Assembly (NCBI GenBank): GCA_021792135.1
Contig: JAJYVF010000023.1
Location: 25,446 to 89,445, forward strand
DNA: 64,000 bases
DNA from: Acidobacteriota bacterium
Lineage (GTDB): Bacteria > Acidobacteriota > Terriglobia > Terriglobales > Acidobacteriaceae
Direction: 5' to 3'
Below, in pieces: positions 51,597 to 60,450 of the stretch. Position 1 is the first letter of the stretch. Each line of letters starts with the position of its first letter. Both the position numbers and the translations under genes were made by a program. Below the pieces are notes generated by a model, which saw only the letters and a list, made by a program, of their open reading frames with translations, was not told the origin of the DNA and did not search any database.

Positions 51597-54275
51597 ATGT
51601 CTTGGTGGTCGCGTATCTCGAATGCCATGCAGGGCGAGCGCCTGAATCGCGAGATCGACGAAGAGCTGCAGGCCCACGTTGAAGAAGCGATTGCCTCAGG
51701 ACGGGATCCTCGGGAAGCGCACCGTGCCTTCGGCCCCACGCTGCGTGCCCGCGAGGCGAGCCACAGCGTTCGTGCTGCCGGATGGCTGGAATCGCTTCTC
51801 GCGGATTTGCGTTTCGGGTGGCGGCAACTCGGCCGCAACAAGGTGACGTCCGCGGCCGCTCTGCTTTCCCTCGCGCTGGGCATCGGCTCCTGTGTCGGCG
51901 TCTTCCGCCTGATCGACGCCCTGCTCTGGCGTCCGCTGCCCATCTCCGGTTCCAGCAGGCTCTACCTCCTCTCGCGCAAGATTACGGGCTTGTACGGCAA
52001 GCCTGCCGAGGACAACTACTGGGCCACGCCGGACTTCGATCTCATGCGCCATGCCGTCAGGAGCCAGGCCGACCTGATCGCCATCAGCGACGCCGACCGC
52101 ACGGATATCACCTGGTCCACCGACGACGACATGGAGAAGGCCAGCGTCGTTTATGTGTCCGGCAGCATGTTCCCGCTCTTCGGCCTTCAGCCCTCCCTCG
52201 GCCGACTGCTCACTCCTGCCGATGACCGCGGCCCCGGAGCCAGTCCCTATGCCGTTCTCTCCTGGGACTGCTGGAATCACCGCTTTGGCCGCGATCCCCA
52301 CGTCCTCGGCCGCTCGCTCCACATCGGCAACCAGGACTTCGAAATCATCGGCGTCGGCCCCCGCGATTTCACTGGAACCGAAAAGGGAACAGCCACTGAC
52401 CTCTTTCTGCCCCTGAACACGAGCAGCCTCGCCCCCCATGACAGCGTCACCTGGCACCACACCTTCCTGATGCTGAAACCCGGCGTCAACCCGGCCACCG
52501 CCCTCGAGCCGCTGCGCCAGCATCTCGCCGCCGTCAGCCACGCCTTCGAGGCCGGGTGCTCCACGTGCGTCCGCGGCATGACCCGGGCGGAAATCGCCCG
52601 CTATCTCGATAAGAAGCTTGTCTTCCATCGCGCTGGCGCCGGCATCTCCGACCTCCAGAAGGACTATCGCCGATCGCTCGGCATCCTCGGCCTCCTCGCG
52701 GCTCTCGTCCTGCTCATCGCCTGCGCCAACGTCGCCAGCATGATGACTGCCCAGGCGGCTGCCCGGGCCCAGGAGATGGCTCTGAGAGTCTCGATCGGCG
52801 CCGGCCGCCGTCGCCTCGTCCAGCTCATCCTGTGCCAGAGCGCGCTGCTCGCCGTGCTGGCCTCTATCCTGGGCGCATTCTTCGCGGCGTGGTCGGCGCC
52901 TTTTGTGCTCAGCCGCGTCAATTCGCCCGACAACCCGGTGCGCCTCTCCCTTCCCGCCGACTGGCGTGTGCTTCTCTTCGGCTTCGGGCTTATTCTCCTG
53001 GTTGTTCTGTTGCTTGGGTTGCTTCCTGCTCTGCGTGCTTCTGCCGTCCGCCCCGTCGCCGCCCTCAAAGGCGGTGAAGATCCGCATTCACCGCGCCGGC
53101 TGATGCATGGAGCCATCGCTCTTCAGGTGGCATTCTGTTTCCTCGTCCTCTTTCTGTCTTCACTCTTCGTCGCCTCCTTTCGGCGCCTCGAGAACCGCCC
53201 CCTCGGTTTTTCCACCGACCGTCTGCTTCTGCTCGAAACCGTTGCCGGCCAGGGCCAGCTTCCCGTCGTCTGGAATCAAACGGCCGAGGGGCTGCGCGCC
53301 GTGCCCGGCGTGGAGTCGGTCGCCATCTCAGGCTGGCCTCTTCTCGGACGCATCCGCATCAACAGCGACATCTCCATCAACGGCGCGCCTCCCGGTCCGA
53401 CTCCCGCTTTTTACCTGAACATTTCCCCGGACTGGCTCTCAACGATGAAGATCCCTCTCGTTTCCGGCCGCGACTTTTCCCCTCATGACTCGTCGCCGGG
53501 AGCCGCCATCGTTAACGAAACCTTCGTCAGGACCTTCTTCCCCGGCCAGGACCCCATCGGCCACACCTTTGCACCCGTCGGCTACCCGTATCAACCCGGT
53601 GCCCATCAACCCCTCGACAAGATCGTCGGCGTCATCCCCGACATCCCGTACCACGGGCTGCGCGAGCCCAGCCGCGCCGTCTACTACATCCCCTTCAACC
53701 AAATCGACGATCAATCCGCCCCCGGAGTGGTCGGCTTCGCCACCTTCACCGTTCATACCGACGTTCAGAACCCGCTCGCGCTCGCCACCACCCTCCGCCA
53801 ATTCATCGCGCAGCGCCACAACGGGCTTCGCGTCTCGAACGTTACCACCCAGCTCGATCTGGTCCGCGACCAGACGATTCGCGAGCGACTGCTCGCCATG
53901 CTGGCCGCATTCTTTGCCGCCATTGCGCTGCTGATCGCCGGCATCGGACTCTATGCTGTCCTCAGCTACGGCGTCCTCCAGCGCCGCCGCGAGATCGGAA
54001 TCCGCATGGCGATTGGCTCGCCTCGTGCCGGCATCGTGCGCCTTGTGACGCTGGATGTTTTCCTGATGATCGCGCTCGGAGGCAGCGTGGGCGTCGCGCT
54101 CGGATTCGGGGCCTCGCGCTACGTCGAGTCGCTTTTCTACCAGGTCAAAGCAACCGATGTGGATATGATTGCCTTCCCGACGTTTGCCCTTCTGCTCACT
54201 GCGCTCGTTGCCACACTCCCTGCCGTGCTTCGCGCGCTGCGCACAGACCCCACCGAGATCCTGCGCGCAGAATGA
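51597..54275 (+). CDS. ADOP-type MacB-like permease (unit 2)
   Basis: An 892-aa protein with the same plan as that at 41422: a short cytoplasmic start ('REIDEELQAHVEEAI'), first MacB-like periplasmic and FtsX domains, then a second set ending with 'RREIGIRMAIGSP' and 'ALRTDPTEILRAE'. Like the other copy it has no ABC ATPase beside it. Divergence between the two units is large enough that they probably handle different substrates. Membrane location is the inner membrane. Confidence 0.93.
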   Translation: MSWWSRISNAMQGERLNREIDEELQAHVEEAIASGRDPREAHRAFGPTLRAREASHSVRAAGWLESLLADLRFGWRQLGRNKVTSAAALLSLALGIGSCVGVFRLIDALLWRPLPISGSSRLYLLSRKITGLYGKPAEDNYWATPDFDLMRHAVRSQADLIAISDADRTDITWSTDDDMEKASVVYVSGSMFPLFGLQPSLGRLLTPADDRGPGASPYAVLSWDCWNHRFGRDPHVLGRSLHIGNQDFEIIGVGPRDFTGTEKGTATDLFLPLNTSSLAPHDSVTWHHTFLMLKPGVNPATALEPLRQHLAAVSHAFEAGCSTCVRGMTRAEIARYLDKKLVFHRAGAGISDLQKDYRRSLGILGLLAALVLLIACANVASMMTAQAAARAQEMALRVSIGAGRRRLVQLILCQSALLAVLASILGAFFAAWSAPFVLSRVNSPDNPVRLSLPADWRVLLFGFGLILLVVLLLGLLPALRASAVRPVAALKGGEDPHSPRRLMHGAIALQVAFCFLVLFLSSLFVASFRRLENRPLGFSTDRLLLLETVAGQGQLPVVWNQTAEGLRAVPGVESVAISGWPLLGRIRINSDISINGAPPGPTPAFYLNISPDWLSTMKIPLVSGRDFSPHDSSPGAAIVNETFVRTFFPGQDPIGHTFAPVGYPYQPGAHQPLDKIVGVIPDIPYHGLREPSRAVYYIPFNQIDDQSAPGVVGFATFTVHTDVQNPLALATTLRQFIAQRHNGLRVSNVTTQLDLVRDQTIRERLLAMLAAFFAAIALLIAGIGLYAVLSYGVLQRRREIGIRMAIGSPRAGIVRLVTLDVFLMIALGGSVGVALGFGASRYVESLFYQVKATDVDMIAFPTFALLLTALVATLPAVLRALRTDPTEILRAE

Positions 54276-54490
54276 CGAGCAGGGTCCTGCTCCGTCCGGG
54301 CGGCTGAGAGAGGCCGCACTATTCGTAATGCAGAATGGCTGCTGAAGCAGGCCGAGGCGACGGATGCCACGGGCACCGGCACCGAGCAGCGGGTTGCAGC
54401 CGGGAGCCACAGAGCAGGAACAGATGCAGAGGTCGCGGGCCTGCGAGGCCCGCGATGAGGGCAATGCCAGGGGCGGTCTCCATAGCGTCG
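54276..54490. other. Convergent intergenic stretch
   Basis: No gene is seen between the ADOP gene and the dehydratase gene. A GC-rich hairpin-forming segment lies at about 54436-54455 (CGGGCCTGCGAGGCCCG), without a T-run. Confidence 0.35.
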
Positions 54491-55672
54491 TTACCAGTCC
54501 AGAATTGCGCCGTCCTGCGCGCGCACGGTGGTGGAATGCATCACTTCCTGAACGAACGGATGTTTGGTGGCGGCTGCTTCGTTCACTTCGATTCCGAGGC
54601 CCGGCTGGTCGCCCGGGAGCCAGCAGCCGTCTTTCGATTCGGGCATCTTCTCCACAACTTCTCCGCGCCAGGGAACGTCCGTCAGCATATCCTCCTGGAT
54701 CAGAAAGTTGGGCGTGCACAGGTCGAAATGCAGCGCAGCTGCGTTGGCAACCGGGCCCAGCGGGTTGTGCGGCGCCACGCCCATGGTATAGACCTCGGCC
54801 ATGGCCGCGATTTTCCTTGCTTCCCACAATCCACCGCAATGGCATAAATCCGGCTGAATAACATGGCAGGCGAGCTTTTCAAACACCTCGCGGAACTGGA
54901 ACCGGGTTACCAGCCGTTCGCCGGTGGCAATGGGAACCGGGCTAAGCCTGCGCACCTCCGCCATCACGTCGACGTTCTCTGGCGGAACCGGTTCTTCCAC
55001 GAAAAGAGGCCTGTATGGGGCCAGCACGCGGCAGAACTCAACGGCATTGCCCAGCGAATGCCTCCCGTGGCAGTCAACCATGATGTCGATGTCGTCGCCC
55101 ACAGCGATGCGCAACGCTTCCATCATGCGCTCGGCCTGCCTGTAGCCGGCAATGCTGCTAAGAGGTTCTGTGGGAGGTGTAAGCAATACCTTGACCGCCG
55201 TATAGCCTCTGGCGATGACTTCGAGCGCCCGATCAACAAAGACTTTCGGGTCGGTCGCGTTCTGCGATTCATAAACCGCGCGCATATCTCCACCACCAAG
55301 GTGGGTGTACATGCGCACGCGGTCGCGCACCGCCCCGCCCAGTAACTTGTAGACGGGCTGGCCGAGCAACTTACCCAGGATATCCCAGCAGCCCTGCTCG
55401 ATGGCTGAGATGGCCGACAGCCCGATAACTCCGGTTCTCCAGAAAGACTGCCGGTAAAGCTTCTGGTAGAGATGCTCGATGCGAGTGGGATCCTCGTCGC
55501 GCACCATGGGCTCGAAATCCTGAACGGCGCCCACTACGCTTCGGGTTTTCCATTCCAGCGAGGCTTCGCCCCAGCCATACAGGCCGGGGACATTCGTCTC
55601 TACTTTGACGAAGACCCAGTTGCGCATTTCCGCGTTGACCACGACCGTCTTCAGTGCCGTAATTTTCGTCAT
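54491..55672 (-). CDS. Enolase-superfamily sugar acid dehydratase (DgoD-like)
   Basis: A 393-aa mandelate-racemase-subgroup protein. Metal ligands are Asp in 'IMVDCHGRHS', Glu in 'FVEEPVPPENVDV' and Glu in 'TGERLVTRF'; the catalytic histidine lies in 'VAPHNPLGPVANAA'. 'PGLYGWGEASLEW' at the N-terminus is a D-galactonate dehydratase-like mark. It should dehydrate an aldonate to a 2-keto-3-deoxy acid in the cytoplasm. Its ATG overlaps the stop of a decayed SDR gene (ATGA), so it once followed a sugar dehydrogenase. It may complement the dehydrogenases and lactonase of the first region. Confidence 0.92.
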   Translation of the reverse strand: MTKITALKTVVVNAEMRNWVFVKVETNVPGLYGWGEASLEWKTRSVVGAVQDFEPMVRDEDPTRIEHLYQKLYRQSFWRTGVIGLSAISAIEQGCWDILGKLLGQPVYKLLGGAVRDRVRMYTHLGGGDMRAVYESQNATDPKVFVDRALEVIARGYTAVKVLLTPPTEPLSSIAGYRQAERMMEALRIAVGDDIDIMVDCHGRHSLGNAVEFCRVLAPYRPLFVEEPVPPENVDVMAEVRRLSPVPIATGERLVTRFQFREVFEKLACHVIQPDLCHCGGLWEARKIAAMAEVYTMGVAPHNPLGPVANAAALHFDLCTPNFLIQEDMLTDVPWRGEVVEKMPESKDGCWLPGDQPGLGIEVNEAAATKHPFVQEVMHSTTVRAQDGAILDW

Positions 55673-55890
55673 AATCCTCTTAACATCCCGGGCTGCTCTC
55701 CCTTGATGCTCATCCCCCCACCGACGGCCAGCGTTGCTCCGCTGATCAGCGAGGACTCATCTGAGGCAGGAAAAGCCACTACGCTGGCAACCATCCTGGA
55801 TGGTACCCATCCGGCCACGCGGCTGACCGGGCCGCGGCTTCTCGATTTTAGCCATCGCGGGGCGGTGGCGGCTAAGTTCGTCCTGTGATG
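55669..55890 (-). pseudogene. SDR dehydrogenase C-terminal remnant
   Basis: The last part of an SDR is visible: 'GRMGTIQD' in one frame, then after a frameshift 'VASVVAFPASDESSLISGATLAV' (in short pieces) and a Gly-Gly-Gly end. The stop TGA overlaps the ATG of the dehydratase gene. Upstream, no Rossmann loop or Tyr-x-x-x-Lys is found before the next gene, so most of the protein is lost. This is a truncated and frameshifted gene. Confidence 0.55.
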
Positions 55891-55997
55891 CGAAAATGGT
55901 CCCCGGCCCGTTGCGGTCGTCTCCGGGAGACTGGCGCGATGGGAGAGGGCTCAAAAGAGAGCAGCGCTTCGACCTTTTTCAAGGGGTATCAGGAACT

Positions 55998-58499
55998 ATG
56001 GATCGCAGGGACTTCATCAAATCCGGTGCTCTGGCCACTGCCGCGAGCATGCTGGGGCCGCGGCTGGACTCCGCCCAGATCCCGGACCCGCGGCGCATCA
56101 TCGTCCGGACCACCGCGCCGCTCAGCACGAAGGTGAAGCTCGCTTCCCGCGAGTTGATGACTGGCCTCCGCTCTCTCCACAGCCGTGCGGAAGTGACGCA
56201 GTCCGATAATCGCTCCGGCTCGGGAGACGTCGTTCTGGTACTCACCATCGAGCGCAGTTCCTTCCGAGCCGAACAGCAGTACAAGATTGAGGCTTCCGCC
56301 GGAGGAGCAACACTGCGGGCTGCGACGGAACAGGCACTGCTGTACGCGGTCTTCGACTTTCTGGAGTGCCAGGGGCTGGTCTTCGGAATCGACGGGACGA
56401 CGGTGCCCATCGACCGAAAGCCGCTCCAGCTTCCGCTGGCAGGGCAGCCGTGGAGAGGCACTCCGCGATTTGCAGTGCGCGGGCTGCTGCCCTGGCCGGA
56501 TTTCCTCAACTGCATCAGCGTCTACAACCCCGAGGACTACCGGGCTTACTTCGCCGCCATGCTGCGCATGCGATTCAACATGTTCGGCATGCACGTCTAC
56601 ACACAGAACGATCCGGGACCGCTGGCCGAATCCTACCTGTCCTTCGAGTTTGCAGGCAGCGGACATCGCGCGGCACTGGAAAACTCATCGATGCGAAGCT
56701 GGGGCTACCTGCCGCAGCGCACATCGACCTTCGGGATGGGAGCTGCTCAGTACTTTGACCGCGAAACCTTTGGAGCGGACGCTACCCGGCTGAGCGCCGA
56801 CAACTGGGAGATCGCCCATCGCACGGAGGAGATGATGCGCGACGCCTTCAGCTTCGCCGCGGAGCTGGGCATTCGCACGGGCATCGGATTTGAACCGTAT
56901 CAGAATCCCGCAGAGATCGTAAGCGCGCTGCCCCCCGAAGCTCTCTCCTGCCCGGGCGGTTTGATTGAATCGCGCACCGGGCGCGCACTGCTGGAACGCC
57001 GCCTGGGCGATCTGCTGGAACGTTACCCGATGGTCGATTACGTGTGGCTGTGGCAGGACGAGAGCGCGAACTGGCAGAGCCGGACGAAAGCAGTGCCGCT
57101 CTCGATCACGCCGTTTACCCAGGCGCACGATTTTCTGCGCCGGCACGCGCCGGAAAAGAGACTCGTGATTGCCGGATGGGGCTTTGTGGCTCACCACTTC
57201 CAGTCGCTGCATCAGCGCCTGCCCGAGGACATCGTCTTTTCTGCGCTGAACGATTCTCTGGGATGGGACCCAGTGAACGAAGCTTTTTCCGGGCTGGACG
57301 GCCGGGAGCGCTGGCCCATTCCGTGGCTCGAAGATGATCCCTCGATGTGGTTTCCGCAGTTTCGCGCCAGCCGCTTTGAGACGGACATGAAGAGGGCGGA
57401 GACCTTCGGATGTCAGGGCATGCTGGGCATCCACTGGCGCCACCGCATCGTCGATCCCACCGCCACGTATCTGGCCCGCGCCGGATGGAACACGCAGCTG
57501 ACTGCCCGAACGCATTACGAAAACTTCTGTGCCTCCGTGGCTGCCGGAGACCGTGCGCAACGGCTGGCGGAGATCTTCAGCGAATGCGACAGCGGCCATG
57601 CCATCTCCTCGACGTTTCTGGGCAGTTACAGCAGCGATGGGTATGCCAGGACCAGGGAGCTGACCGGAGACTACGATCAGGCCTTCCTGTATGAGAAGCT
57701 TGAGCCGGACGTGGCGCTGCTGCCGCGGCAGCAGGCGATGGCACAGGAACTCCGCAGCCTGGAAGCCGCGGCCCAGTCCCCGATCGAGCGGGACCGCATC
57801 GGATACTTCGCCGGATTTGTGGGTCTGATGCCGCCATACTGCGATGCCTTCGAGAAAGCCCATCAGCTGGGTACGGTACTCGATGAGGCAGTCAGGCTGC
57901 GTGCGGCGGGCAATGAGGCGCAGGCGCGCAGCCATGTCCTCGAAAAGGGCGTGCCTCTGTGGCTGGCCATCGCTCCGCTGGTCCGCCAGACGATGCTCGG
58001 CTACCAGAAGATCATTGCCACGCGCAACGATCAGGGGCAGCTGAGCTCAATGCAGAACAAGTTTGTGCGCATCGCGCTCGATCGGCTGCGGCTTTCGCTG
58101 GGTGAATTCATCGACCAGCTGCCCGCACCGGTGAACGAGGCGTACCAGGCGGCGGTGAATCCAGCGGGAGCCAATCCGGCGCGGGTCTTTGTGCCCACTC
58201 GGCCCTCGCTGCTTCGTCCGGGCGAGTCGCTGCGCCTGTTTATTGTCGCTCCGGGGATCGATGCCGGGTCGGCTGAAGTGAAGCTCCATCTGCGGCCGGA
58301 AGGCCGGGAGGAGTGGGAGACGTGGAGCGCGCAGCATGCAGGCAGGAACGTCTATACGGTACAACTGGGACCGTTCTCGGAGTCGGACGGCACTGTGCAT
58401 TATTTCGCCTCGGCCACCGCGCAGGGGCTGAGCCAGAGTCTGGTCGATCCGCCCGAGGCTCCCGGCAACGCCTGGCTGCTGAACCTGATCGCCTGGTGA
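55998..58499 (+). CDS. Tat-exported glycosidase-like protein, unclassified
   Basis: An 833-aa protein (ATG 55998 with AGGAA three bases away) with a Tat signal 'DRRDFIKSGALATAASML'. After it comes a beta-alpha domain like those before GH20 and GH67 barrels ('DVVLVLTIERSSF', 'ATEQALLYAVFDFLECQGL'), then 'GTPRFAVRGLLPWPDFLN' and a probable TIM barrel ('MRFNMFGMHVYT', 'MVDYVWLWQDESANWQ', 'LVIAGWGFVAHHF') and a C-terminal beta domain. 'WLWQDE' could hold catalytic acids. I cannot name the family: alpha-glucuronidase- or hexosaminidase-like are options. It probably acts on plant or bacterial glycans. Confidence 0.82.
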   Translation: MDRRDFIKSGALATAASMLGPRLDSAQIPDPRRIIVRTTAPLSTKVKLASRELMTGLRSLHSRAEVTQSDNRSGSGDVVLVLTIERSSFRAEQQYKIEASAGGATLRAATEQALLYAVFDFLECQGLVFGIDGTTVPIDRKPLQLPLAGQPWRGTPRFAVRGLLPWPDFLNCISVYNPEDYRAYFAAMLRMRFNMFGMHVYTQNDPGPLAESYLSFEFAGSGHRAALENSSMRSWGYLPQRTSTFGMGAAQYFDRETFGADATRLSADNWEIAHRTEEMMRDAFSFAAELGIRTGIGFEPYQNPAEIVSALPPEALSCPGGLIESRTGRALLERRLGDLLERYPMVDYVWLWQDESANWQSRTKAVPLSITPFTQAHDFLRRHAPEKRLVIAGWGFVAHHFQSLHQRLPEDIVFSALNDSLGWDPVNEAFSGLDGRERWPIPWLEDDPSMWFPQFRASRFETDMKRAETFGCQGMLGIHWRHRIVDPTATYLARAGWNTQLTARTHYENFCASVAAGDRAQRLAEIFSECDSGHAISSTFLGSYSSDGYARTRELTGDYDQAFLYEKLEPDVALLPRQQAMAQELRSLEAAAQSPIERDRIGYFAGFVGLMPPYCDAFEKAHQLGTVLDEAVRLRAAGNEAQARSHVLEKGVPLWLAIAPLVRQTMLGYQKIIATRNDQGQLSSMQNKFVRIALDRLRLSLGEFIDQLPAPVNEAYQAAVNPAGANPARVFVPTRPSLLRPGESLRLFIVAPGIDAGSAEVKLHLRPEGREEWETWSAQHAGRNVYTVQLGPFSESDGTVHYFASATAQGLSQSLVDPPEAPGNAWLLNLIAW

Positions 58500-58639
58500 C
58501 TCTCGATCGCGCTCAGCTCCAGCTGATCGATCACCTCACTGACGAAATACGCCGGATGATTTTCCGGCAGCCAGTCACGCAGGCTCGGCGGCAGCAGCAG
58601 ATCCTGCTCCGGCAGGTACGGTCGGCAGGTCTTCGCCAT
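58499..58639 (-). mobile_element. IS1182-like transposase N-terminal fragment
   Basis: About 46 codons remain from an ATG at 58639: 'YLPEQDLLLPPSLRDWLPE' and 'YFVSEVIDQLELSAI' are the typical opening of IS1182-type (DUF772) transposases. The similarity stops at the end of the glycosidase gene, and no catalytic domain follows. The piece abuts the truncated integrase, suggesting insertion then deletion. Confidence 0.65.
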
Positions 58640-58691
58640 AGACCCACGTTCCCACCACTGCCCGCTCCCCTTCAAGCCTATTTTTTGCTGT

Positions 58692-59330
58692 TCAGCCGCG
58701 ATTGCTCAGACACGCTCCTGGCAGCATGGATTTTCGAATGAGCGTCAGCAGAATAATATGGAGAGCCAGCTTGAACTGCCGGCGAATATTGCTCCTGTTC
58801 ACGACCTGCAGGAATTCACGGATTTCCCTGGCCGTCAGATGGCGACTCCTTCGCACGGTCTTCCCGATGTAGCGAGTGCCGTCCATGGCGGCGGGATTGT
58901 TGAGCGACAGGTGCAGCTCGAGGGCGTAGTCAAACATTCGCTTCGCAGTGTCCCGCACCTTCACGGCCTGAGCGGGATGTCCGCCGTCCCGGATCGGGTA
59001 GACGACCGACTGTATATCCAGTGCGGTGATGTCCTTGAGCTGGCGGTCGCCGAGAACCGGGAAGAGGTACTTCTCCAGGTTCCGCCGCTCATTCCTCGGA
59101 TCTTTCCAGTTCTTCTCAACCTGTTCCCGGTAATAGCACTGGCCGAATTCCTGGAATGTCAAAGCTGGGTTCTCCCGGACCTCCTTCGCCTCTCGCCTGG
59201 CTTTCGCTGGCGAACTGCCCCTGGCGACCTCCCCAGCGTGCTCGTCTCGCTTGCTTCGAGCATCTTTGAGCGAGATCGTCGGATAAGGGCCAATCGTCAC
59301 CTTCACCCCGTCTGGAGACTCGCTGGAGGC
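58692..59330 (-). pseudogene. P4-type tyrosine integrase, truncated at both ends
   Basis: A frame of about 205 codons (GTG 59306; open up to 59330) covers part of the DUF4102 arm-binding domain ('VTIGPYPTISLKDARSKRDE'), the core-binding domain ('LTFQEFGQCYYREQ', 'LKDITALDIQSVV') and the first helices of the catalytic domain ('HIILLTLIRKS'). The normal 50-residue N-terminus and the whole Arg-His-Arg-Tyr catalytic part are absent. The break at the C-terminal end lies near the IS1182-like fragment, and the break at the N-terminal end coincides with a partial copy of the direct repeat. Confidence 0.8.
59311..59330. repeat. Partial repeat copy C
   Basis: Eighteen of these 20 bases, starting TCTGGAGACTCGCTGGAG, are identical to part of copy A (40344-40361). 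It lies exactly at the N-terminal truncation point of the integrase, so it may mark a recombination site. Confidence 0.5.
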
Positions 59331-59469
59331 TCAAAACTGGGTGGCCACCCTCGGCCGCCTCAGGACCGCTTCGGACGGTAAATCAGTCATTGGATACTTA
59401 TTACTGATCGTAACGGGAAGGCTTGGGTCATCTCGGAACCCACAATTATTTGCCGATGCAGGAAATGAT

Positions 59470-59543
59470 AATACGTCCGGACCCCAGTGTTTATGCGGGT
59501 TCCAGCGTTTTGGTTTCGTTCTGGAGACACGCTGGAGACACGC
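59470..59543. repeat. Direct repeat copy B (74 bp)
   Basis: Matches copy A at 62 of 74 positions in the same orientation and lies between the integrase remnant and the AbiE pair. The 19-kb interval between copies is larger than most decayed islands but is flanked by mobile remains at both ends. Confidence 0.75.
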
Positions 59544-59649
59544 GAAAGCGGTGCTGCTGTTCTCACCTTCTGCAACGCAGCCTCTTTCGGCAAAGGAGTG
59601 AAGCTGCTGTACGCAAGTACCCAGGAGATCGATATGCGGTTGAGGGCGA

Positions 59650-60450
59650 TCAGGAGTTCTCTCGGAGCAAGCCCTTACCGAAAGCTTTGAGTTCAGCATG
59701 AACGGCTGCCTCTGTTCGATTGCTGGAGAATCTTGCGGCTCGGCGGAACGCTTCAAATTCCCAACTGCCCTCTTTTGAAACCCTCGTCACGAATGTGTTC
59801 ACGAGACTCAGTTCGTCAGGCTGGCAGATTGCGCGGAGATCCATTCCCAGCAGAAAAGCAGAAGCCAGAGACGCATCCGCCAGATTGGCCCCGAAGACTT
59901 CATCCGAGAATTCCCGGTCGGAATCGGCTGCGTACAGGTGAAAGAGATCCCGAATATCGAGGAGGTCCTTCTCGCGCCGGTGTACGTCGTCGAGGAATGC
60001 CACCATCTTGAGGAGTCCGAGCACCGGTGGCAGGATCACCGGCAGGACGAGATCTGGAGCGAACTCATGAGGAAGCGCGCTCTGAAACACGTGGTCAAAG
60101 CCCGTGAGATTCATGGTCATCTCGCTTTCGGGCCAGGTGATCGACTTCGCACTGCGGAGACGAGGGCCGGCAAGCAGGACGTCCAGTCTGGTCCCGCGGG
60201 CGCTCTTCCATTCATGTTCGTGATTCCTGCGCAGAGTCCATCCCCGGGCGAGCAGTTCGCGACGCTGTGCCGGTAGATCGTTCAGGTCCAGGGCAAGTGC
60301 GACATCGACGTCGCCAGTGTGCCGGTCCTGCGCCGGAAAATGCACCTGGAAGGCTACGGCGCCGATGATCACACACTCGGCGCCGAGGCCACTACAAACC
60401 TCGCGGAGCAGCTTCAGATCTTCGATCGCATCCGCAGAGAGCTCAACCAT
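59650..60450 (-). CDS. AbiEii-type nucleotidyltransferase toxin
   Basis: A 266-aa nucleotidyltransferase-like protein. The N-terminal domain has 'ECVIIGAVAFQVHFP' and 'TGDVDVALAL', the Gly-x and Asp-x-Asp elements of MNT/AbiEii folds, followed by a helical part ('DLLDIRDLFHLY'). AbiEii proteins act as NTP-transferring toxins of type IV abortive-infection systems. I start at the ATG at 60450, which overlaps the stop of the upstream antitoxin gene by eight bases. The upstream frame to 60618 is not supported. The partner and operator context make the toxin call plausible. Confidence 0.78.
   Translation of the reverse strand: MVELSADAIEDLKLLREVCSGLGAECVIIGAVAFQVHFPAQDRHTGDVDVALALDLNDLPAQRRELLARGWTLRRNHEHEWKSARGTRLDVLLAGPRLRSAKSITWPESEMTMNLTGFDHVFQSALPHEFAPDLVLPVILPPVLGLLKMVAFLDDVHRREKDLLDIRDLFHLYAADSDREFSDEVFGANLADASLASAFLLGMDLRAICQPDELSLVNTFVTRVSKEGSWEFEAFRRAARFSSNRTEAAVHAELKAFGKGLLRENS

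Noticed and set aside
40294..59543. A single intact genomic island between the 74-bp repeats.
   Set aside because: The interval holds tRNA-Ser and UPF0182, which look like ordinary chromosome, and mobile genes are decayed, so a single recent island is not supported; the repeats are reported on their own.
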